64,000 nucleotides of DNA from Streptomyces sp. NRRL F-2664 (GTDB taxonomy: Bacteria; Actinomycetota; Actinomycetes; Streptomycetales; Streptomycetaceae): positions 26,178 through 90,177 of the forward strand of contig NZ_JOFX01000025.1 of the NCBI RefSeq assembly GCF_000719345.1, read 5' to 3'. The position numbers were made by a program, and so were the translations under genes. The first letter of the stretch is position 1, and the number at the start of each line of letters is the position of its first letter. Below, in pieces: positions 1 to 7,797 of the stretch. Below the pieces are notes generated by a model. The model did not search any database. It saw only the letters and a list, made by a program, of their open reading frames with translations, and had not been told where the DNA came from.

Positions 1-148
1 GGGCGTCGCAGGTCGACAGCTCCCGCGGGCAGGGCACCTCGGGCAGCCCGCCGAGTGCGGGGGCCGCCGCGGCACCACCGGCGGGGGTGGCGGCCGCCGT
101 GGGGGGCGTCGTCGAGGTAGGGGCCTCGGTCGTGGCCGTGATGGTCAT
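1..148 (-). CDS. Partial CDS, N-terminus of an unrecognised protein
   Basis: This is the first ~49 codons of a gene reading off the left edge. It starts at an ATG (148-146) with an AAGGAG ribosome site about 7 bases upstream. The visible N-terminus, MTITATTEAPTSTTPP and on, is a low-complexity Ala/Thr/Pro stretch without signal-peptide character. It leads into a more ordered segment with two cysteines (LPEVPCPRELSTCDA). I do not recognise the family. It diverges from the MarR-like regulator at 339, so that regulator may control it; this is inference from orientation only. Confidence 0.55.
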   Translation of the reverse strand, partial: MTITATTEAPTSTTPPTAAATPAGGAAAAPALGGLPEVPCPRELSTCDA

Positions 149-283
149 CGTCTTCGCTCCTTGGGCACAGGTGCTTGCGGCGCGGTGCGCGATTGCTCGT
201 GCGCTCGGTTGCTCGGTCGCTGCGGAAGTCCCCTTCCGCACCCCTGCACCCTGCCGGGGCCTCGGGACACACGTCAAGTTATA

Positions 284-301
284 CCGGAAAGACTTTTCTG
301 G
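284..301. promoter_or_regulatory. Imperfect inverted repeat, candidate operator
   Basis: CCGGAAA (284-290) and TTTCTGG (295-301) form a 7-base inverted repeat with one mismatch, inside an AT-rich patch between two divergent genes. A MarR-type regulator starts 38 bases downstream. Autoregulation would be typical for such a layout, but nothing in the sequence proves binding. Confidence 0.3.
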
Positions 302-338
302 ATTTGCTTTTCGCGAGTAGCCGCTCAAGAATGTCGGG

Positions 339-731
339 GTGGAGAACGAGCAGAGGGGTTCCCGCCGGAACCATTGGACCTTCCTGACGAACCACGCCCG
401 GGTCCTGATCGCCATCGCGCGCGACCCGGGAGCCAGGCTGCGGGACATCGCGGCGGGCTGCGACCTCACCGAGCGCACCGTGCAGGCCATCGTCACGGAC
501 CTGGAGACGGACGGGTACCTCACCCGGACCCGGGACGGCCGGCGCAACCGCTACGCGATCGCCCCCGGCGCGCGCTTCCGCCATCCCGCCGAGGCCGGCC
601 GTGAGATCGCGGGCCTCCTCGTCTACCTCGCGGGCACGCCGACGGCACCGCCCGTTCCCGAGTCCGCGGCGGGCCTGGCCGACGACAGGGCCGACCACCG
701 GGTCGACGACAGGGCCCTTCCCCTGGGGTGA
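339..731 (+). CDS. MarR-like winged helix-turn-helix regulator
   Basis: A 130-residue cytosolic DNA-binding protein. Residues ~10-75 form a winged helix: a helix containing WTFLTNHARVLIAIA, the recognition helix around LTERTVQAIVTDLE, and the wing GYLTRTRDGRRNRYAI. The tail (HPAEAGREIAGLL, then an Asp/Arg-rich end) resembles small MarR-like proteins common in Streptomyces. The GTG at 339 is the earliest start that keeps the whole domain, although its ribosome site is weak; a later start would cut into the first helix. It is divergent to the partial gene at the left edge. The ligand is unknown. Confidence 0.7.
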   Translation: MENEQRGSRRNHWTFLTNHARVLIAIARDPGARLRDIAAGCDLTERTVQAIVTDLETDGYLTRTRDGRRNRYAIAPGARFRHPAEAGREIAGLLVYLAGTPTAPPVPESAAGLADDRADHRVDDRALPLG

Positions 732-879
732 CCTGCCCGGCTGCAGTGACCCTTGTCACTGCGGTGCACGGGGCAGCGGGATCCGCCACGGGGCCGCCCT
801 CCGGCCGCCGTCGCGGGCGCTCGCCACACCGCCGTGCCGCACGGCCTCACGGTCGGGCGCCGACGCCGTCGCGCACCGG

Positions 880-1311
880 TCAGCGGTCGGCGAGCAGGCC
901 CTCGAAGAACGCCCAGTCCAGGCGCTCCGCCTCGGCGCCGGCGGGGACCGCCGCCCAGGTCCGCTCCAGCCACGACGCGAGCGCCGCCCGATCCAGGGCG
1001 AACAGGGCGTACGGAGGCACCGCCCCCAGCCGCAGGAGCACCTGTCCCTCACGGCCCGGCCCGGCGGACGGCCTGACGCGCACCTCGCCGGTCCCGGCCA
1101 GGGTGCGCAGGCCCCGGTCGAGGAGGTCGCGGCCGATCACCCACGTCACGTCGCGACCCCCTGGGGGGTGGAAGGTCACCTCGACGCACAGCGGGTCGCG
1201 GGACGACCAGCGGAACGTGGCCCGGAGGGGGAACCGCAGCCGGCTGCGGACCTGGTGGATCTCCGCCGTCCAGGTCAGGTCCTGATCGGGCACGTGGGGC
1301 CGGTGGTCCAT
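880..1311 (-). CDS. SsgA family sporulation/cell division protein
   Basis: A 143-residue protein of the SsgA-like (SALP) family, which is restricted to morphologically complex actinomycetes and guides septum placement and peptidoglycan remodelling during sporulation. Family features visible are LRFPLRATFRWSSRDPLCV (beta core), VEVTFHPPGG, VTWVIGRDLLDRGL, and the C-terminal LASWLERTWAAVPAGAE helix. The length fits the family (about 130-145). It stands alone, with no ssgR-type regulator next to it. The sequence is too divergent to assign it to SsgA, SsgB or another numbered paralogue, so no symbol is given. Confidence 0.85.
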   Translation of the reverse strand: MDHRPHVPDQDLTWTAEIHQVRSRLRFPLRATFRWSSRDPLCVEVTFHPPGGRDVTWVIGRDLLDRGLRTLAGTGEVRVRPSAGPGREGQVLLRLGAVPPYALFALDRAALASWLERTWAAVPAGAEAERLDWAFFEGLLADR

Positions 1312-1570
1312 GATGACTCGTCTCTGGAGGAGGGCGGCGGACGGCCGGGGGCCATGGCCCGCGTCTGCTCACTCGTCCGCGTCCGAAACAGCCGGATCCG
1401 GACGTACGCCCGAACGGACGCGGCGGCCGTGCGCATGGGCCGTCCGGGGGAACGGCGGACGTGTCGGCCCGTCTGTCACCGGCGCCGCGCGGATAGTCGT
1501 CACGGGCACCCCGACCGTCCATGGACCGCCGCGGCATGCCCGGCCGAAGTCGTGGAGAAGAGGGCCGAAG

Positions 1571-1924
1571 ATGAAGAAGACCGTTGTGACGTGCGCACTG
1601 GCCGCGATCCTGGCGCTGGGTCCGCTGGGCGGCGCCGGGTGGGCCGCGCCCCGGCAGGGAGCCGCACCGGCCGCCACCGCCGCGCCCCGCGCCGCGTACC
1701 CGGTGGGCGAAGTGGTCTCGGACGCGCCCCTGCACGTCCGCGAGCGGGCGACGGTGTACTCCGCCGTCCTCAAGTCGCTCCGCCCGGGTCAGCGCGTGCT
1801 GCTCAACTGCCAGGCCCGCGGCGGATGGGTGGACGGCAACCCCGTCTGGTACCGCCTCCAGGGCTCCAGGGGCTGGGTCTCCGCCCGCTTCGTCCACAAC
1901 CACCAGCCGGTCCGCGCCTGCTGA
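1571..1924 (+). CDS. Exported SH3-type small protein
   Basis: A 117-residue protein starting at ATG 1571. It has a Sec signal peptide (MKKTVVTCALAAILALGP, then an Ala/Gly stretch and cleavage near GWAAP). It is followed by one SH3_3-like fold: PLHVRERATVYSAVLKSL, GQRVLLNCQARGGWVDG, WYRLQGSRGWVSARFV. Such domains typically bind cell-wall peptides or glycans, so an extracellular wall-associated role is likely; that is a family inference. There is a Cys in the domain and another as the last residue, which could form a disulfide. No operon partner is seen. Confidence 0.75.
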   Translation: MKKTVVTCALAAILALGPLGGAGWAAPRQGAAPAATAAPRAAYPVGEVVSDAPLHVRERATVYSAVLKSLRPGQRVLLNCQARGGWVDGNPVWYRLQGSRGWVSARFVHNHQPVRAC

Positions 1925-1935
1925 GACGACGAGGG

Positions 1936-2130
1936 GCCGCCACCGAGCGGGCCCACCGGCGCCGCGGTCTCGGAACGGTCGTCATGGGCGCGCTGAGCGG
2001 CGCGGCCGTGGCGAGCGGGGCGGACACCGGCGTCCTGGGCGCGACCGTTCAGGGCCGGGCCCTGTACGAGACGCTCGGCGGGACCCTCGCCCCGTCGACC
2101 GGCTTCGTCCACCGGCCGGCCGGCGGCTGA
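1936..2130 (+). pseudogene. C-terminal remnant of a GNAT acetyltransferase
   Basis: Read in one frame, this stretch gives AHRRRGLGTVVMGALSGA, then GADTGVLGAT, then GRALYETLGGTLAPSTGFVH and a stop. These correspond to the acetyl-CoA loop (R-R-x-G-L-G) and the final ALYExLG strand of GNAT acetyltransferases. The N-terminal half of the domain is absent and there is no convincing start; the ATG at 1984 lies inside the CoA-binding helix. It sits directly behind the SH3-type gene. I read it as a decayed gene, though a short translated peptide cannot be excluded. Confidence 0.5.
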
Positions 2131-2154
2131 GACGGCGACGGGCGGGCCCGGGGG

Positions 2155-2628
2155 TCACTGCGGCAGCGCGGACCCCTCGCCGAACGCGGCGAGCAGGTGC
2201 AGCGGGAACTCCGGATCTGCCTGGCCGACGGCCAGGGCGATCCAGCGGTCGGAAGCGGGGGGTCGCCATACCTGCATGCTGCCGGCCAGGCCGCACAGGA
2301 GGTTCATCGGCTCGGGCGCTCGAAAGTGCGGATCCGGGTGGCCGGAACGGGGCCAGAGGTCGACCTCGCGGGGGGCACCCCAGCGTTCCGTGAGAAGGGC
2401 AGCCAGACCGACGCGATCCGCTTCGATGCCCTCCTCGGCCTCCTCCACCACCTCGGAGCTCCGGTCCTCCCAGAAGTCGCGGCTCTCCGCGAGTACCGCC
2501 ACGTGGTACCCAGGACCACTCCACCGATCGGCGGTCTTCTCCTCGTGCTGGGGGAACGGCATCACGTGAAGGCTCTCGACGACGTGCAGCAGCTCCTCGG
2601 CGGAGCGCGTCAGGTGCTGGGGCGGCAT
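2155..2628 (-). CDS. Conserved-looking hypothetical protein
   Basis: A 157-residue soluble protein, no family recognised. It is acidic, with a well-ordered composition (LTRSAEELLHVVESLHVMPF at the N-terminus, WRPPASDRWIALAVGQADPEFPLHLLAAF near the end) and codon use like its neighbours, so it is very likely real. There is no signal peptide or membrane segment. Its general look resembles small Streptomyces proteins of unknown role, but I cannot assign a function. It is followed downstream on the same strand, after a ~100-base gap, by no obvious partner. Confidence 0.6.
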   Translation of the reverse strand: MPPQHLTRSAEELLHVVESLHVMPFPQHEEKTADRWSGPGYHVAVLAESRDFWEDRSSEVVEEAEEGIEADRVGLAALLTERWGAPREVDLWPRSGHPDPHFRAPEPMNLLCGLAGSMQVWRPPASDRWIALAVGQADPEFPLHLLAAFGEGSALPQ

Positions 2629-2729
2629 GCACGCAGCCTAGTTGGCCACTCGGACCGACCGACCGGCCCCCGGCCCGTCACCCGCCGCGGCTGTCTTCCG
2701 CTTCGGAGCGTGGGCGGACCGCGAAGGAG

Positions 2730-3050
2730 TCAGATCCAGTTGCCCCAGCCGAACGTGGCGATGTAGCTGCGTCGGACTGCGTCCCAGCCGCGGCCGCTGC
2801 CGATGTGAATGACCGTCAGCGCAAGAAGGAACCAAGCCGTTACGACGCCGGCAACGATCAGGGTCCATCGAGGCCCGGAGAAGCCGGCGACCACGATCAG
2901 GGCCAGGATGGTCACGCTCAGGCCCAGGTGGGCAGCGGGCAGATCTGAGCGCAGCGCCTCGCGCACTGGGTGGCGTTCTTCGTGGATGTCCAGGGTGTCA
3001 CGCGGACGGGCTGCGCTTTCGCCGTTCTGCTGCTCAGAGTTGTGCCTCAC
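2730..3050 (-). CDS. Small two-helix membrane protein
   Basis: A 106-residue protein. The GTG at 3050 is chosen because AGGGGG lies 6 bases upstream. The first ~45 residues are hydrophilic (HNSEQQNGESAARPRDTLDI and on). Two transmembrane helices follow: LGLSVTILALIVVAGF and WTLIVAGVVTAWFLLALTVIHI. The tail GWDAVRRSYIATFGWGNWI is aromatic and basic. The layout resembles small actinobacterial membrane proteins of unknown function. No partner gene is adjacent. Confidence 0.6.
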   Translation of the reverse strand: MRHNSEQQNGESAARPRDTLDIHEERHPVREALRSDLPAAHLGLSVTILALIVVAGFSGPRWTLIVAGVVTAWFLLALTVIHIGSGRGWDAVRRSYIATFGWGNWI

Positions 3051-3286
3051 GAGTAGCCCCCTGTAGATCTCCGACTGATGCTGCGAAGGCACCGGCCCGG
3101 CCTGTTGAGGGCCATCATCGGTCGTTCGCCCGCGCTTCGTCTCCTCCTCGTACGACCCCTGCGGGGTGCGAGAGGTCAAGGACGCACCGGCCGGTGTGCG
3201 AGCGGGGTGACTCCCCCGGGCGGGGGAGGCGAGCGGGACCTGCGGAGGATGTCCGCGGGGCCGGCGGGCGGGGACGATCACGGCAC

Positions 3287-3526
3287 ATGCCGTCATCCAT
3301 CCCCAACTGGAGCCCCACCGTGCTGAAGTGGACCCTGCGCGCCGCCGCCGTCCTCGCCGTCGCCGCCGCGATCGCCGCCCCCGTCGCCGTGCCCGCGCCT
3401 GAAGCGGCGCCGCCCGCCCCGGCCGCCGCGGCGGCCACCACCGTCCCCGGGGGCGAAGTCCCGGGGGTCGGTGGGCTGCCGGTCCGGGCGGACCGTGTCC
3501 CCGGGGAGGCACCGGTCCCCCGTTGA
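3287..3526 (+). CDS. Possible small exported Ala/Pro-rich protein
   Basis: A 79-residue frame from ATG 3287. The N-terminus resembles a signal peptide (PTVLKWTLRAAAVLAVAAA), followed by an Ala/Pro/Val-rich tail with no recognisable domain. The ribosome site is weak (GGGGA about 13 bases upstream). Low complexity in GC-rich DNA can create such frames by chance, so this is tentative. Confidence 0.35.
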   Translation: MPSSIPNWSPTVLKWTLRAAAVLAVAAAIAAPVAVPAPEAAPPAPAAAAATTVPGGEVPGVGGLPVRADRVPGEAPVPR

Positions 3527-4029
3527 TCGCTGCGTCCCTCAGCCGTCGGCTGCGATGCCCCCGCTCATAGCGGGCGCAGCCCGGCCGGGTCTGGCGCGGT
3601 CCGTCGCCGCGGGGGACGCGGGGGCGCGCCGACACCGCAGCGGCCGCTCGCCGCGGCAATTCGGAACGCCCGCGAGAGGCTCTGCTTCCCTACGGCGGCC
3701 GCTGGGGACTGTGGCGGGCATCAGGAGCCGCGGGTGCGGCCGGCCTCGGCCGCCGCGTCGGAACCGGGGAGGTCGAGGACCTCCGGCGCAGGCGGCCGGT
3801 TCCCCGCGGATCACTGACGCACTGCCCGGTCCTGAGGATGCCCGGTGCCGGTGCCCGTCGGCGGGTGTGCCTCGGTCGTATCGGCCGCTGCGGGATGCGC
3901 ATGCCGTGTCCCGCAGCGGAGTGCCACCGTCCGGGAACCGGCGGGAACCGGGCCGGGACGGCAGCCGACCACCTGCGCGGAACCGACGGGGCGGTGCCCC
4001 GTGCACGATCCTCCGATCAGGGAATGTCG
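3527..4029. other. Intergenic, no gene seen
   Basis: About 500 bases ahead of the copper island. No frame on either strand has family-like sequence or a good ribosome site. A promoter for the copper genes is expected somewhere near the right end, but I could not pick out a convincing -10/-35 pair or a CsoR-type palindrome. Confidence 0.4.
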
Positions 4030-4266
4030 ATGGCCGATGCACAGCAGTCCGCAGTCCGGGCACCCGCGTCAACGGCCCGGTGGGGCCCTCCCCCGGCGCT
4101 GACCGGCTTCGTGGTGCTGCTCCTGGCACTGTTCACCCTGGCGTACGGGGTCGGCTCGGCCGCCGGCCCCGTGGCCCCGGGGCTGCGCAGCACCGTCGGC
4201 GACGCCGGTTCCTCCGGGCCGGGCGGTCGCGGAGGCATGGGCGTCCACCCCGGAGCCGGCCGGTGA
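4030..4266 (+). CDS. Small membrane protein of the copper island
   Basis: A 78-residue protein. The ATG at 4030 is preferred over the in-frame ATG at 4024 because AGGGA lies 6 bases before it. One transmembrane helix is clear (ALTGFVVLLLALFTLAYGVG), followed by a short Gly/Pro-rich tail with a single Met and a single His (GGMGVHPGAG) that could face the outside. Its stop overlaps the GTG start of the copper ATPase by four bases (GTGA), implying translational coupling. A role helping the ATPase is inferred from this coupling only. Confidence 0.65.
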   Translation: MADAQQSAVRAPASTARWGPPPALTGFVVLLLALFTLAYGVGSAAGPVAPGLRSTVGDAGSSGPGGRGGMGVHPGAGR

Positions 4267-6626
4267 CGGCGGAGGGGAGCACGGTCGCCGGCGTGACCAC
4301 CGATCTGGTCGTCCGGGGCATGACCTGCGCAGCGTGCGTGCACCGCGTGGAGAAGCGGCTGGCCCGGCTCGGCGGGGTGACGGCATCGGTCAACCTGGCC
4401 ACGGGCCGGGCCCGTGTCCACCACCCGGCCGACGTCCGGCCCGGGGACCTCGTGGCGGCCGTCGAACGGGCCGGCTACGAGGCGGAGTCGGTGTCCCCAC
4501 CCGCCGCGGGGGCCGCGACCGGTCCGGACGGCCCGGCCCGGCCGGACGGTCTCGCGCGCCCCGACGACGGCGCGCACCCGGACGACCCCGACGATCCCGA
4601 CGACCCCGGCGGCCCGACCCGGGCGCAGGCCCGCAGGGACCGCGACCGCCTGCTGATCACCGCGCTGCTCAGCCTGCCGGTCCTCGTCCTGTCGATGACA
4701 CCGGCCCTGCAGTTCCGCAACTGGCAGTGGCTGTGCCTCGTCCTGGCCGCCCCCGTGGCGGTCTGGAGCGCCCTGCCGTTCCACCTGAGGGCGGCGCGCG
4801 GGCTGCGGCACTCGGCGGCCACCATGGACACCCTCGTCTCGCTCGGCGTCCTCGCCTCCTTCGCCTGGTCGCTGTACGCGCTGTTCCTCGGCGGCGCGGG
4901 CGACCCCGGCATGCGCATGCCGTTCAGCCTCCTCCCCGCGGCCGGAACGCAGACCGCGCACGTCTACCTGGAGGCCGCGGTCGCCGTCCCCCTCTTCGTG
5001 CTGACCGGCCGCCATCTGGAGGCGCGTGCCCGGCGCGGCACCGGCGCGGCCCTACGCGCCCTGGCCGGCCTGGCCGCCAAGGACGTGACCGTGAGCGAGG
5101 ACGGCCGGGAACGCCGGATGCCCATAGCGGATCTCGTACCGGGACAGGGCTTCGTGGTCCGGCCCGGGGAACGGGTCGCCACCGACGGCGTCGTGGTCTC
5201 CGGCAGCTCGGCCCTGGACCTGTCCCTGATCACCGGGGAGAGCGACCCCGTCGAGGTGGGTCCCGGCCGGGCCGTGGTGGGCGGCGCCGTCAACATGGGC
5301 GGCCTGCTCCTCGTGCGTGCCACGGCGGTCGGAGCCGACACCCGCCTGGCCCGGATCACACACCTCGTCACCGAGGCCCAGACGGGCAAGGCGCGGGCCC
5401 AGCGGCTGGCCGACCGGGTGGCGGGGGCCTTCGTACCGGCCGTACTCTCCCTCGCCGTCACCGTCCTCGGATTCTGGCTCGGCGCCGGAGCCGACCCGCA
5501 GGCCGCGGTCACCGCGGCCGTCGCGATCCTCGTCGTGGCCTGCCCGTGCGCCCTCGGCCTGGCCACCCCCACGGCCCTCATGGCCGCCACCGGCCGCGGC
5601 GCCCGTCTGGGCATCCTGGTCAGGGGGCCGCAGGCACTGGAGGCCCTGCGGCACGTCGACGTCATCGTCCTGGACAAGACCGGCACGCTCACCACCGGAC
5701 ACATGTCCGTCGTACGGGTCACCGGGGCCGCCGGCGGCATCGGCCGGGACACGGCCCTGCGGCTGGCCGCTGCGGTGGAGCAGGGCTCCGAGCACCCGCT
5801 CGGCCGGGCGGTCGTCTCGTACGCGCAGCGCGCCGCGCCGGGGAGCCCGCTGCCCGCGGTCACCGGTTTCCTGGCCGTGCCCGGCAGCGGCGTCACGGGC
5901 CTCGTGGAGGGCCGCCGGGTCGAGGTGCGCACGCCCGGCGAGGGCCTGCCCGCTTCGCTGGCCGAGGCTCTGGCCGAGGCGGAGGCGGCCGCCCTCACCC
6001 CGGTCCTGGTCCGGGTGGACGGCTTCGACGAGGCCCTCATCGCGCTGGGCGACGTCCTGCGGCCCGGCAGCCACCGGGCGGTCGACGGGCTGCGGCGGCT
6101 CGGCGTCGAGCCGGTCCTGGCCACCGGCGACCGGGAGGCCGCCGCATGGGCCGTCGCCCGCCGGCTCGGCATCGCGCGGGTCCACTCCCCCTGCACGCCG
6201 GAGGACAAGGCGGCCCTGGTCCGTGAGCTGCGCGCCGAGGGCCGGCGGGTGGCCGTGATCGGGGACGGTGTCAACGATGCGGCCGCCCTCGCCGAGGCGG
6301 ACCTCGGCATCGCGATGGGCAGCGGCACGGACGTCGCCATCGGGGCCGCCGACGTGACCCTCGTACGGGGTGACATCGAGGCCGTCGCCGACGCGGTGCG
6401 CCTGGCCCGCCACACCCTGGCGACGATCAGGCTGAACCTGGTCTGGGCCTTCGGCTACAACGCCGTGACCGTTCCGCTGGCGGCCGTGGGACTGCTGGGC
6501 CCGATGCTCGCCGCCGCCGCCATGTCCGCGAGCTCGCTCCTCGTGGTGGCCAACAGCCTGCGCCTGCGCACCTGGCAGCCCGCGTCGGGACGCCTCGGCG
6601 CCCCCGCCGGGAGGTCGGGCCGATGA
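4263..6626 (+). CDS. Copper-translocating P-type (P1B) ATPase
   Basis: A 787-residue inner-membrane pump that exports Cu(I) using ATP. An N-terminal heavy-metal domain carries GMTCAAC (residues 19-25). An Asp/Pro-rich linker with repeated DDP follows. Then come the transmembrane helices with the metal-site CPC motif (C427, P428, C429), the actuator TGES, the phosphorylation site DKTGT (D471), the SEHPLG nucleotide-site motif and GDGVNDAAA (from 667). CPC plus MTCxxC places it with CopA/CtpA-type copper pumps. The GTG start overlaps the stop of the small membrane protein before it, and the stop overlaps the start of the PCuAC-like gene after it, so the three form one operon. Confidence 0.93.
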   Translation: MTAEGSTVAGVTTDLVVRGMTCAACVHRVEKRLARLGGVTASVNLATGRARVHHPADVRPGDLVAAVERAGYEAESVSPPAAGAATGPDGPARPDGLARPDDGAHPDDPDDPDDPGGPTRAQARRDRDRLLITALLSLPVLVLSMTPALQFRNWQWLCLVLAAPVAVWSALPFHLRAARGLRHSAATMDTLVSLGVLASFAWSLYALFLGGAGDPGMRMPFSLLPAAGTQTAHVYLEAAVAVPLFVLTGRHLEARARRGTGAALRALAGLAAKDVTVSEDGRERRMPIADLVPGQGFVVRPGERVATDGVVVSGSSALDLSLITGESDPVEVGPGRAVVGGAVNMGGLLLVRATAVGADTRLARITHLVTEAQTGKARAQRLADRVAGAFVPAVLSLAVTVLGFWLGAGADPQAAVTAAVAILVVACPCALGLATPTALMAATGRGARLGILVRGPQALEALRHVDVIVLDKTGTLTTGHMSVVRVTGAAGGIGRDTALRLAAAVEQGSEHPLGRAVVSYAQRAAPGSPLPAVTGFLAVPGSGVTGLVEGRRVEVRTPGEGLPASLAEALAEAEAAALTPVLVRVDGFDEALIALGDVLRPGSHRAVDGLRRLGVEPVLATGDREAAAWAVARRLGIARVHSPCTPEDKAALVRELRAEGRRVAVIGDGVNDAAALAEADLGIAMGSGTDVAIGAADVTLVRGDIEAVADAVRLARHTLATIRLNLVWAFGYNAVTVPLAAVGLLGPMLAAAAMSASSLLVVANSLRLRTWQPASGRLGAPAGRSGR

Positions 6627-7231
6627 CGGACCTTCTGCGGAGCGCGGTGCGGACGGCCGGCCGGACGGTCGACCTGATGGTGACCTCGGTCGCCGACGGC
6701 CGCGGACCCGGCCGCCGGAGGCTGCGCGAGGGACTGCTCGCCGCCCTGGTCCCCGTGACGGCCTGCCTGGCGATGCTGGTGGGCCTGACGGCGTGGACCA
6801 GGGTGGGAGCCGCGGGCACCCCGGCACGGATCGACGTCGGTGTGGGCCGGGTCCTCCTGCCCCGGGCGGGCGGGGACCGTACGGCTGCCTTCTTCCGGAT
6901 CGCCAACACCGGCGGATCGGAGGACCAGTTGGTGGCCGTGACCTCGCCCGTCGCGGACGGCATCACGCTCAACCGGTACGAGCGGGCCGACGAGGACGGC
7001 GGGGGCCGCGGGGGCGGACCGAGCGGCGGGGGCGGCGGATACGCGGCGCGCACGGTCCCCTCCGCGACCATCCCCGCAGGGGACTTCCTGGTCATGACGC
7101 CGGACACGCTGGACCTGGGGATCCGGGTGAAGAGCCGTCCGCAGGTGGGCGACGCGATCCCGTTCGTGCTGCACTTCCGCCGCAGCGGACGGGTGGACGC
7201 GGTCGCGTTCGTGGTGCGGCCGCGCGGCTGA
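6623..7231 (+). CDS. PCuAC-like protein lacking the usual copper ligands
   Basis: A 202-residue protein with one membrane anchor (EGLLAALVPVTACLAMLVGL) and an extracellular domain resembling the PCuAC/DUF461 periplasmic copper chaperones: AAFFRIANTGGSEDQLVAV, then TVPSATIPAGDFLVMTPDTL, then GDAIPFVLHFRRSGRVDAVA. In the family the metal is held by an H(M)x10M...HxM set; here the positions read TLDLGIR instead of HLMLMGL, and the region that should hold the first His carries a Gly-rich insertion. The fold seems kept but copper binding is doubtful. It overlaps the ATPase stop by four bases. Confidence 0.75.
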   Translation: MTDLLRSAVRTAGRTVDLMVTSVADGRGPGRRRLREGLLAALVPVTACLAMLVGLTAWTRVGAAGTPARIDVGVGRVLLPRAGGDRTAAFFRIANTGGSEDQLVAVTSPVADGITLNRYERADEDGGGRGGGPSGGGGGYAARTVPSATIPAGDFLVMTPDTLDLGIRVKSRPQVGDAIPFVLHFRRSGRVDAVAFVVRPRG

Positions 7232-7385
7232 TCGACCCCCGCCGTCACCCGTTCGGACCACTGGCGCCGGTCGGGGGCAGCCGCGGCGGCCGGTGAGGAC
7301 AGAGCGGCCGACCGGGCTTAGCGTGGCAGGTGGGAAGTCGGCCCACCGCCGGCGAACGGCTCACGTCACGGCAGGAGGGTCGGCC

Positions 7386-7652
7386 ATGAGTACGGTGCAA
7401 CCTGGGGGCGCCCGGTCTCCGGAAGGCGACGCGGAGGTCTACGAGGTGGTCTTCGCGTCCGCCGACGGGGTCGGCGAGGACGTCGTCCGGATGAGCCGTA
7501 CGAGTGCGGCGGGACCGGGCGGACACCCGGTCTACGAGGACGCCACCGGCATCGTCCGGGCGGAGATCAGCAGCGGCGGCGAGGTACGCGTACTGGCGAC
7601 GAGCGGAGGCCAGCAGCCGGCTCGCGTCCTGCGGGCCCGGGCGGTGTCCTGA
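7386..7652 (+). CDS. DUF6296 family protein
   Basis: An 88-residue protein with a good ribosome site (AGGAGG about 8 bases before ATG 7386). The core VYEVVFASADGVGEDVVRM, HPVYEDATGIVRAEIS and GEVRVLATSG matches the small Streptomyces family I know as DUF6296, whose function is unknown. No signal peptide or membrane helix is present. It stands alone between the copper operon and the converging transporter gene. Confidence 0.7.
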   Translation: MSTVQPGGARSPEGDAEVYEVVFASADGVGEDVVRMSRTSAAGPGGHPVYEDATGIVRAEISSGGEVRVLATSGGQQPARVLRARAVS

Positions 7653-7797
7653 CCTCGGTCCCCAGCCGACTCACCGGGTGCCGTTCGGTGCGAGGCGGAC
7701 CTCCAGCAGGCAGCCGGCACTCGTATGGCGCAGCCATGGGTGACGAGCGCGGGGGCACCCGTCCGGAATCGGTCCGCGTACCCACACGTCCGGTCGC

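Noticed and set aside
3471..4262. Long N-terminal extension of the copper ATPase frame
   Set aside because: The open frame runs back to 3471, but the sequence is Arg/Pro-rich with no domain, and the GTG at 4263 overlaps the upstream stop and begins right before the metal-binding domain.
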